A DNA stretch of 12,038 bases, taken from Pseudomonadota bacterium. GTDB lineage: Bacteria; Pseudomonadota; Gammaproteobacteria; SZUA-229. Position 1 is the stretch's first letter. The number at the start of each line of letters is the position of its first letter. Below the pieces are notes generated by a model, which made no database searches, was not told the DNA's origin, and saw only the letters and a program-made list of their open reading frames with translations. Location of the stretch: NCBI GenBank assembly GCA_030673345.1, contig DAOVJH010000015.1, positions 1-12,038 of the forward strand, given 5' to 3'. Shown in pieces: positions 7,417 through 12,038 of the stretch. Position numbers and translations under genes: made by a program.

Positions 7417-8592
7417 ATGAAAATTCAAAATAAGATATTAATAGCCATTGCTCTATCTGTATGTTCTCAACCGGTACTTTCGGTTCCGTTTACCTTCGAA
7501 GGGCGATCGCTTGGTATGGGTGGCGTGTCGACAGCGACAGCTGATCTGGCCACTGCTGCCTGGGCGAACCCGGCAATGTTGACAAACCAGCGTCCGGATG
7601 ACGATTTTTCACTGCTGATCGGTGTCGGCGCATTTGCACGTGATAATGAAAATTTACGCGATGATATCGATGCATTTCAGGCCGCTGATAGCAGAAGAAA
7701 GAATACGGCTGATCCGGTTGAACAGGCGCAGGCATTGCAGGAAATGGCCGATATAGTTAGTGGCATCGGTAATAAAGACGTAGCGGGGGATGTATCAGGG
7801 GTGTTGGCGGTAGGCATGGCCTTCAGAGAGTATGCCATGGCGCTTAGCATAAGGGCCGATGCGGTAGGTGCTGGGACAGTGGAGGATTTGTCAACCGCGC
7901 CGGCTGATTTAATTGATCCAAATTCAGGGGCAAACATGCTTACTCTGGAAGGTGTTATAGCAACAGAGTTTGGGTTTTCTATTGCGAAAAGATTCGATCT
8001 ATCCGGATCCAGTTTGTCTGTCGGTTTAAAGCCAAAAGCAGTCGATCTGCAGTCATATATTTTTCGGGAGTCTATCAATACCGTCGATAGTGGTGAAAAT
8101 GTGCTTGATCAAGGTTTGAAATCTGACCTTGGAACATTTGCTTCGCTGGATATGGGCGTTGCATATGACTTTGATCGATCATTTCGTCTGGGATTGAATG
8201 TAAGAAACATCGTGACTGATGAGTTCCAGTTACCGAATGGTCAGATTTTAAACTTTGAGACAACAGCGCGTATAGGTGCTGCTTACTTCAACAGGTTTCT
8301 TACCGTTGCCGTCGATTATGATGTTACAGAAAACAAACCTTTGTTGGCTAATCCGGGATTCGATGATTTAAAAACACAATACCTGTCCGTGGGTGCTGAA
8401 TTTAATGCGTTTGATTTCGCACAGTTACGGGTAGGTGCACGCAAGAACCTGGCTGGCGGTATTACCGAAAGTGCGAAAGACACTGCATTAACAGCAGGAA
8501 TCGGTTTCTGGTTAGGGTTCAATCTCGATGTTGCTGCAACCTTTGCTGATAATACTGTTGGCGGTTTTGTGCAAACAGGCTTTAGATTCTAA
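7417..8592 (+). CDS. TraF-like outer-membrane beta-barrel protein
   Basis: This is a predicted outer-membrane beta-barrel resembling the chromosomal proteins annotated as conjugal transfer protein TraF (PF13729), which are not evidence of conjugation. From the ATG at 7417 the product is 391 residues. It has a clear Sec signal peptide (MKIQNKILIAIALSVCSQPVLS, probable cleavage after S22), then the family-typical GRSLGMGG (29-36) and a WANPAML segment. The remainder alternates short hydrophobic and polar strands and ends in phenylalanine (GFRF), the usual barrel-assembly signal. An in-frame ATG at 7378 has the better Shine-Dalgarno (AAGGA at 7367-7371) but would put 13 extra charged residues before the signal peptide. 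I prefer 7417 because of the signal peptide. There is a CRP-type site upstream. It stands alone as a transcription unit between the divergent RDD gene and the H1-like gene. The substrate or function is unknown. Confidence 0.85.
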   Translation: MKIQNKILIAIALSVCSQPVLSVPFTFEGRSLGMGGVSTATADLATAAWANPAMLTNQRPDDDFSLLIGVGAFARDNENLRDDIDAFQAADSRRKNTADPVEQAQALQEMADIVSGIGNKDVAGDVSGVLAVGMAFREYAMALSIRADAVGAGTVEDLSTAPADLIDPNSGANMLTLEGVIATEFGFSIAKRFDLSGSSLSVGLKPKAVDLQSYIFRESINTVDSGENVLDQGLKSDLGTFASLDMGVAYDFDRSFRLGLNVRNIVTDEFQLPNGQILNFETTARIGAAYFNRFLTVAVDYDVTENKPLLANPGFDDLKTQYLSVGAEFNAFDFAQLRVGARKNLAGGITESAKDTALTAGIGFWLGFNLDVAATFADNTVGGFVQTGFRF

Positions 8593-8606
8593 GAAGATAT
8601 TAACGC

Positions 8607-8649
8607 TGGAATAAATACTAGAGATGTTAGAAAAATAAATTTTATTCCA
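8607..8649. repeat. 9-bp inverted repeat downstream of the beta-barrel gene
   Basis: TGGAATAAA (8607-8615) and TTTATTCCA (8641-8649) are exact reverse complements around a 25-base AT-rich spacer. A second small stem (TCACT/AGTGA) lies at about 8662-8676. Neither is GC-rich or followed by a clean T run, so termination here is only possible. The whole gap 8593-8782 is strongly AT-rich. Confidence 0.35.
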
Positions 8650-8720
8650 ATAAAAAATAATTTCACTGTTTAAGTGATTTATTTAACTAAGAAAAAAAAT
8701 TTGTAAATTGCAATAAAAGT

Positions 8721-8748
8721 TTGCTAAATTAGAATTTCGTTTTATACT
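8721..8748 (+). promoter_or_regulatory. Sigma-70-type promoter of the H1-like gene
   Basis: TTGCTA (8721-8726) and TATACT (8743-8748) are spaced by 16 bases, in an AT-rich stretch. The predicted start is near 8755, giving a short leader of about 28 bases that contains GGGGA (8770-8774), eight bases before the ATG at 8783. Confidence 0.6.
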
Positions 8749-8782
8749 TTTGAACGTAACTCACAAAACGGGGACTTCGAAG

Positions 8783-9532
8783 ATGGCAACAAAGAAAAAA
8801 GCAACTAAGAAAAAAGTAGCTAAGCGTAAAGCGCCAGCTAAACGTAAAGCAGTTAAGAAAAAAGTAGCTAAGCGTAAAGCACCAGCTAAACGTAAAGCAC
8901 CAGCTAAACGTAAAGTAGTTAAGAAGAAAGCAGTTAAGAAGAAGGTGGCTAAGAAAAAGGTTGCCAAGAAAAAAGTAGTTAAGAAGAAAGTGGTCAAGAA
9001 AAAGGTCGCTAAGAAAAAAGTAGCTAAGAAGAAAGTGGCCAAGAAAAAGGTCGCTAAGAAGAAAGTAGTTAAGAAAAAAGTAGTTAAGAAAAAAGTAGCT
9101 AAGAAATCTACCGCTGCAGCTAAGAAAGCCGCTGTTGCTAAGAAGAAAGCTGCTGCCAGGAAAAAAGCTGCTGCCACTAAAAAGCGTGCTGCCGCTACTA
9201 AGAAGAGAGCTACTGCCGCAAAAAAAAAGGCCGTAGCCGCTAAGCGTAAAGCATTAGCGGCGAAGAAAAAGGCTGCTGCTGAGCGTAAAGCAAAGGCAAG
9301 AGTAAACGCAGCTGCTGCCAAGCAAAAACTGCGTGATCGTGTAGCTGCAGCAGCTTCTGCTATAGCAGAAGCAAAAGCTGAAGTAGCGACAACCCGGAAA
9401 CGTCAGGATCTTTTGATCAGAATGGCTGAGAAGAAAGAAGCTGCCGTTGCCAAATTTGTGGAAAGTTGGTCTAAGAAAGAAATGGCTAAGATTGATAAGG
9501 CCATTAAACCAAAACGCCGCAAGCGTCGTTAG
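8783..9532 (+). CDS. Histone H1-like lysine/alanine-rich repeat protein
   Basis: A 249-residue, extremely basic protein of the bacterial histone-H1-like type (compare AlgP of Pseudomonas and BpH1 of Bordetella), expected to bind DNA in the nucleoid. Residues 2-109 are a run of pentapeptides of the form [V/A][A/V/T]K[K/R]K, interrupted three times by the hexapeptide APAKRK (17-22, 33-38, 39-44). Residues 110-175 are looser AAAxKK units. Residues 176-230 are less basic and probably a helical coil ([14 protein letters not shown]). The C-terminus has non-repetitive sequence ([20 protein letters not shown]), then a basic end, KPKRRKRR. I choose the ATG at 8783 because a good promoter and GGGGA precede it; an upstream in-frame TTG at 8750 lies within the promoter. 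It forms its own transcription unit, ending in a strong terminator. No enzymatic domain is present. Confidence 0.88.
   Translation: MATKKKATKKKVAKRKAPAKRKAVKKKVAKRKAPAKRKAPAKRKVVKKKAVKKKVAKKKVAKKKVVKKKVVKKKVAKKKVAKKKVAKKKVAKKKVVKKKVVKKKVAKKSTAAAKKAAVAKKKAAARKKAAATKKRAAATKKRATAAKKKAVAAKRKALAAKKKAAAERKAKARVNAAAAKQKLRDRVAAAASAIAEAKAEVATTRKRQDLLIRMAEKKEAAVAKFVESWSKKEMAKIDKAIKPKRRKRR
8786..9109 (+). repeat. In-frame 15-base tandem repeat array
   Basis: The first 108 repeat codons of the H1-like gene are copies of a degenerate 15-base unit of the type GTAGCTAAGAAAAAA, with a few 18-base units (encoding APAKRK). Many neighbouring units are nearly identical at the DNA level, for example around 8990-9060. 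Because units are multiples of three, gain or loss of copies changes protein length without a frameshift. Confidence 0.85.
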
Positions 9533-9566
9533 CAGACAATAGTCCAGAAGGGCTGTTAAGTAATGT

Positions 9567-9602
9567 AAAAAAGCCACTCATGTATATGAGTGGCTTTTTT
9601 TT
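9567..9602 (+). terminator. Rho-independent terminator of the H1-like gene
   Basis: GCCACTCAT (9573-9581), loop GTAT, ATGAGTGGC (9586-9594), then eight T residues (9595-9602). An A run precedes the stem, so the hairpin extends by A-U pairs and could also terminate on the opposite strand. It ends only 16 bases before the xerD start codon. Confidence 0.93.
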
Positions 9603-9606
9603 CGCC

Positions 9607-9612
9607 TATAAT
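9607..9612 (+). promoter_or_regulatory. Candidate -10 box for xerD, predicting a leaderless transcript
   Basis: A perfect TATAAT ends seven bases before the A of the xerD ATG at 9619, so a start at the usual distance would fall on the start codon itself. There is no Shine-Dalgarno before this ATG. The -35 position would lie inside the terminator hairpin and does not match the consensus, which lowers confidence. Confidence 0.4.
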
Positions 9613-9618
9613 CCGAAT

Positions 9619-10554
9619 ATGGCTAAATTTGACCAGATAGCAGCTTCCGAGCAACAGGTGATCGAAAATTTTATCGATCATCTGTGGATGGAAAATGGAT
9701 TAAGTGAGAATACCCTGTCGGCATACAGGAGTGATCTTGCCGGGTTTTCACTATGGTTAGGGAAAAGTAATAACGCATTGAAGCAAGCAGATACTAGCGT
9801 CATACAGGATTTCCTGGCTTTTAATTACAGTGCCAGGCAAAAAAGGCGTTCGGTCGCACGTCTATTATCCACCCTGCGTCGCTTTTACCTGTACTTGTTT
9901 CGCGAGAATCAAGTCAGTGAAGATCCGACGCATCTGTTGGAATCACCCAAAGGAGAGCGTTCACTTCCTCTGTCGCTGAATGAGCAGCAGATTGAAGATC
10001 TGCTATCTGCGCCGGATATCAGTGATGATCTGGGATTGAGAGACAGGGCGATGCTGGAAGTTTTATATGCCACAGGGTTGCGTGTCAGCGAATTGATCAG
10101 TCTGCAAACTACGCAGATCTCGATGCAGCAGGGCGTCATCCGCGTGATAGGTAAAGGTAACAAAGAGCGTCTGGTGCCGGTCGGAGAAGTTGCCCTTGAC
10201 TGGCTGATGAACTATTACCAACAGTCTCGACCGCGGCTATTAAATATAAAGTCCAGGCAGGGAGGCAGCCAGTGCAGTGAGATATTTGTTACCCGACGCG
10301 GCAAAGCGATGACGCGCCAGGCATTCTGGTACATGATCAAACGTTACGCGTTAGTTGCAGGCATAGCTGCTGACCAGTTATCGCCGCACACTCTGCGCCA
10401 TGCTTTTGCTACACATCTGTTAAATCATGGTGCCGATCTGCGTGTGGTGCAGATGTTGCTGGGCCACAGTGACATATCGACAACGCAGATCTACACACAT
10501 GTTGCGGACCAACGTCTGCGCGATATGTATCATCAACACCACCCTCGCGCCTAA
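9619..10554 (+). CDS. xerD: Site-specific tyrosine recombinase XerD
   Basis: Tyrosine recombinase that, with XerC and FtsK, resolves chromosome dimers at dif. The 311-residue product aligns with E. coli XerD end to end. An N-terminal core-binding domain (about 10-95, ENTLSAYRSDL and SVARLLSTLRRFYLYL) precedes the catalytic domain. All active-site residues are present: R155 in ATGLRVSEL, K179 in GKGNKERLVP, H257 and R260 in SPHTLRHAFATHLLNHGADL, H283 in LGHSD, and the nucleophile Y292 in IYTH. The last residues QHHPRA are typical of XerD rather than XerC or phage integrases. I choose the ATG at 9619 because earlier in-frame ATGs (9580, 9586) lie inside the terminator hairpin and add a non-conserved extension. 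dsbC follows, the same order as in E. coli. This is the host housekeeping recombinase and not a mobile-element integrase. Confidence 0.97.
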   Translation: MAKFDQIAASEQQVIENFIDHLWMENGLSENTLSAYRSDLAGFSLWLGKSNNALKQADTSVIQDFLAFNYSARQKRRSVARLLSTLRRFYLYLFRENQVSEDPTHLLESPKGERSLPLSLNEQQIEDLLSAPDISDDLGLRDRAMLEVLYATGLRVSELISLQTTQISMQQGVIRVIGKGNKERLVPVGEVALDWLMNYYQQSRPRLLNIKSRQGGSQCSEIFVTRRGKAMTRQAFWYMIKRYALVAGIAADQLSPHTLRHAFATHLLNHGADLRVVQMLLGHSDISTTQIYTHVADQRLRDMYHQHHPRA

Positions 10555-10560
10555 ATGGGT

Positions 10561-10587
10561 CTCACGTGTGTGAGGTGAGTGCCTCAC
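10561..10587 (+). other. Overlapping, mutually exclusive small hairpins after xerD
   Basis: CTCAC (10561-10565) can pair with GTGAG (10570-10574) around the loop GTGT. The same GTGAG, extended to GTGAGG, can instead pair with CCTCAC (10582-10587). No T run follows, so a simple intrinsic terminator is not supported. The segment lies between xerD and the likely dsbC promoter. Confidence 0.4.
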
Positions 10588-10632
10588 GGGGGCAAAATAA
10601 ATCCAGCTATATCAAGATTTCATGGAATTAAC

Positions 10633-10638
10633 TATAAT
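10633..10638 (+). promoter_or_regulatory. Candidate -10 box of dsbC promoter
   Basis: A perfect TATAAT lies 46 bases before the dsbC ATG, in the 130-base gap after xerD. The -35 position (TATCAA at 10610-10615, 17-base spacing) is poor. dsbC may therefore be transcribed from here, from xerD, or both. Confidence 0.4.
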
Positions 10639-10684
10639 GGCCGTTGTCTTGATACCAGGCTTAATCAATTAACTAGTGTGCAAT

Positions 10685-11395
10685 ATGAAATTTTTCTCCT
10701 TATTTTTATTTATTACCTCTTTATTAGTGTCTTTTACTGTTCATGCTGGAAAAGCAACGGATGTCGAAAAGCTGAAACAGGCGTTAGCTATAAGTATGCC
10801 TGCGGTGAAGCCGACCAAGATTTCGGTAACGCCTATCGAAGGTCTGTATGAGGTTATCGTTGGTTCGCAGGTCGTCTATATGAGTGTCGATGCGCGATAC
10901 ATGATCGAAGGCGACCTGTTTGATCTGAAAACAAAACAGAATGTCAGCGAGGATGCTAAATCGGGCATCCGGCGGGCAGTGGTAGGCAAGCTTGGTGTCG
11001 ATAATATGCTGGTATACCGGCCTGAAAAAGTTAAAGACATTATCACCGTGGTAACCGATATCGACTGCCCATACTGTCGCCGTCTGCATAGCGAAGTACC
11101 TGATTATCTAAAAAATGATATCGAAGTGCGATATATTTTCATGCCGTTGAAAGGCGCGTCTGATATGAAGAAAACCGTCAGTGTATGGTGTGCCGATGAT
11201 AAGTTACTGGCGTTAGACATGGCTAAGTCTGGCGAAGAAATCGAAGAAAAGAGCTGTGATAATCCTATCAAGGAACATCTGAAACTGGCGCGAGAGCTGG
11301 GTGTTCGCGGTACCCCTGCGATTTTGTTAGAGGATGGTAGGTTGCTGCCGGGTTATGTGCCAGTGGATAAGATGATTGCTGAGCTTCGTAAGTAG
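10685..11395 (+). CDS. dsbC: Periplasmic disulfide isomerase DsbC
   Basis: Periplasmic thiol-disulfide isomerase that reshuffles wrong disulfides and is kept reduced by DsbD. From the ATG at 10685 the protein has 236 residues, as in E. coli DsbC. A Sec signal peptide ends at VHA (cleavage after A21). Residues 22-85 form the N-terminal dimerisation domain, with GLYEVIVGSQVVYMSVDARYMIEGDLFD. The thioredoxin-fold domain carries the active site CPYC (C128-C131), where E. coli has CGYC. The cis-proline loop GTPA is at 209-212. C169 and C191 match the second, structural disulfide of E. coli DsbC. The Shine-Dalgarno is weak, and a GTG nine bases upstream is a less likely start. It follows xerD as in E. 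coli, but the next gene is not recJ: a repeat and a convergent nuclease gene follow. Confidence 0.95.
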   Translation: MKFFSLFLFITSLLVSFTVHAGKATDVEKLKQALAISMPAVKPTKISVTPIEGLYEVIVGSQVVYMSVDARYMIEGDLFDLKTKQNVSEDAKSGIRRAVVGKLGVDNMLVYRPEKVKDIITVVTDIDCPYCRRLHSEVPDYLKNDIEVRYIFMPLKGASDMKKTVSVWCADDKLLALDMAKSGEEIEEKSCDNPIKEHLKLARELGVRGTPAILLEDGRLLPGYVPVDKMIAELRK

Positions 11396-11408
11396 GTAAG
11401 AAAGATCT

Positions 11409-11503
11409 AACCACAGAGGGCACAGAGTTTTATTTTTTGGTAGCGCCTGCGGCGCTTTTACAATAGATAGCTTTTTCTCTGTGCCCTCTGTGTCTCTGTG
11501 GTT
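11409..11503. repeat. CACAGAG-type imperfect inverted repeat, copy 2 (95 bp)
   Basis: The left arm is AACCACAGAGGGCACAGAG (from 11409). The reverse complement of the right arm starts AACCACAGAGACACAGAGGG, that is, the same arm with one extra ACACAGAG unit. The arms share the CCACAGAGG/CACAGAG theme with the repeat at 2100-2242, and again the right arm carries the extra unit. The centre differs, holding the small hairpin at 11442-11456. It fills the gap between dsbC and the convergent nuclease gene. Confidence 0.78.
11442..11460 (+). terminator. Possible dsbC terminator inside repeat copy 2
   Basis: AGCGCC (11442-11447), loop TGC, GGCGCT (11451-11456), with TTTT spanning the end of the stem. 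The stem is GC-rich but short and the T run is brief, so this is a weak intrinsic terminator. The longer outer arms of the repeat (11409-11427 with 11477-11503) could add to it and act for both converging genes. Confidence 0.4.
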
Positions 11504-11514
11504 CAAATTTTTTA

Positions 11515-12038
11515 TTATTCGTTAGTTTCGAAATTATTTTCTAACCACACAATCTCATTGTTGCTAGTGAATAAAATCCCTGTTTTTACCGTATGCTCTG
11601 GCCACAGTTTCCTGATGCCGTTTCGGTAATACGCTAGCTGCGTCGAAAACTGTAAAGCGGCATCCTGTATGGATTCACTTTCATCAAGCTGGTGTGACTT
11701 GTAATCGATGAGAGTGATGTCGTTATCCGATTTGATAACCCGGTCGATGACACCATAAACAGCCTGATGCTGCTGTCGATACATCAATGGCATCTCATTG
11801 TATGACCGGGTGCCGCTGGCAGGCTCAAAGATCGACCTTAGGTCTGTGTGATTAAATGTCGTCACTGCTTCATGCACACAGCCTTCCAGGTGTTCGATGA
11901 ATGATGGGTTTATGAGCAATACATCGGCTCTTACCTGTTGCTGTATATCGCTAATGATCTGTTTGCTGGCAGGGTAGACGGTCGTGTTACAGAGTAGTTC
12001 GATGATACGGTGGATGACCGTTCCTCTCCATTTTGCAA
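11515..12038 (-). CDS. AddA/RecB-like helicase-nuclease, C-terminal nuclease domain (partial at right edge)
   Basis: The last 173 residues of a larger protein are visible, in a frame open to the right edge and ending with TAA at 11517-11515. They form a RecB-family PD-(D/E)XK nuclease domain as found at the C-terminus of AddA and RecB. The motifs are GTVIH with its conserved His (codon 12012-12010), GVIDRV with the metal-binding Asp (11745-11743), IDYKS with Asp (11706-11704) and catalytic Lys (11700-11698), and a QLAYYRNGI segment that follows, like the QxxxY motif. The full protein would be a UvrD-type helicase fused to this nuclease, acting in double-strand-break end processing, but the helicase part is outside the window. 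AddA, RecB or a related single-strand annealing nuclease cannot be told apart from this fragment. A TTG at 11919 is not the start, because coding sequence with the motif GTVIH lies upstream of it. Confidence 0.85.
   Translation of the reverse strand, partial: AKWRGTVIHRIIELLCNTTVYPASKQIISDIQQQVRADVLLINPSFIEHLEGCVHEAVTTFNHTDLRSIFEPASGTRSYNEMPLMYRQQHQAVYGVIDRVIKSDNDITLIDYKSHQLDESESIQDAALQFSTQLAYYRNGIRKLWPEHTVKTGILFTSNNEIVWLENNFETNE

Noticed and set aside
7417..8592. The TraF-like gene as evidence of a conjugative element
   Set aside because: No other transfer, relaxase or secretion genes are present, and neighbours are chromosomal. Chromosomal PF13729 barrels carry this name without a role in conjugation.
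8786..9109. Tandem repeats as a possible CRISPR array
   Set aside because: Units are 15 bases, directly adjacent, without unique spacers, and encode pentapeptides in frame.
8761..9321. Long minus-strand reading frame of repeated [14 protein letters not shown] hydrophobic residues opposite the H1-like gene
   Set aside because: It is the exact complement of the lysine-rich repeats (AAG/AAA read backwards as Leu/Phe). It has no plausible start signal, while the plus strand has a promoter, Shine-Dalgarno and terminator.
9580..9618. Upstream in-frame ATGs for xerD at 9580 and 9586
   Set aside because: They lie within the terminator hairpin, have no Shine-Dalgarno, and add residues not found in XerD proteins.
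9619..10554. The tyrosine recombinase as an integrase marking a mobile element or attachment site
   Set aside because: Its full-length similarity to XerD, including the C-terminal QHHPRA, and the dsbC neighbour identify the housekeeping recombinase. No tRNA or att-like direct repeats were seen.
2870..10554. pepA and xerD in one window as a functional Xer recombination locus
   Set aside because: Both act in Xer recombination at plasmid cer sites in E. coli, but here they lie more than 5 kb apart in separate transcription units among unrelated genes, and no dif-like site was recognised. The proximity is probably chance.
10579..10851. Plus-strand 90-residue reading frame after xerD
   Set aside because: It crosses the dsbC promoter and signal-peptide coding region in another frame, and the dsbC frame is strongly supported by motifs.

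Overview
The window reads as ordinary chromosomal core DNA of a gammaproteobacterium of moderate GC content. Three things support this: XerD is close to the E. coli protein along its whole length, including its last residues (QHHPRA); pepA and lptF-lptG are divergent with valS downstream of pepA, as in gammaproteobacteria; and xerD is followed directly by dsbC. I cannot place the genus. No phage, integrative element, CRISPR array, rRNA or tRNA was seen.

Layout. Bases 1-1992 (minus) hold the first 664 codons of valS, which runs off the left edge. Bases 1993-2308 are non-coding and contain a large imperfect inverted repeat of CACAGAG type with a perfect 25-base palindrome at its centre. Bases 2309-2827 (minus) encode an acidic, low-complexity protein of unknown function in the place where holC is expected. 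Bases 2870-4366 (minus) are pepA. Bases 4367-4581 are a divergent promoter region. Bases 4582-6754 (plus) are the overlapping lptF-lptG pair of the lipopolysaccharide exporter. A short RDD-family membrane protein (6783-7223, minus) converges on lptG. It is divergent from a TraF-like outer-membrane beta-barrel gene (7417-8592, plus), with a perfect CRP-type palindrome between them. Bases 8783-9535 (plus) encode a lysine/alanine-rich histone-H1-like protein built from pentapeptide repeats, closed by a strong terminator. xerD (9619-10554) starts immediately after that terminator, possibly as a leaderless message. dsbC follows (10685-11395). A second CACAGAG-type inverted repeat (11409-11503) separates dsbC from the C-terminal nuclease domain of an AddA/RecB-like enzyme (11515-12038, minus), which runs off the right edge.

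How the genes work together. LptF and LptG pair with the LptB ATPase, not present here, to extract LPS from the inner membrane. The beta-barrel protein and DsbC are envelope proteins. XerD, PepA, the H1-like protein and the RecB-like nuclease act on DNA, but only the adjacency of xerD and dsbC is a known conserved order. I found no convincing new biological system. The most useful leads are the two related intergenic repeats, the missing holC with an acidic protein in its slot, the CRP site, the possible leaderless start of xerD, and the expandable 15-base repeats of the H1-like gene.
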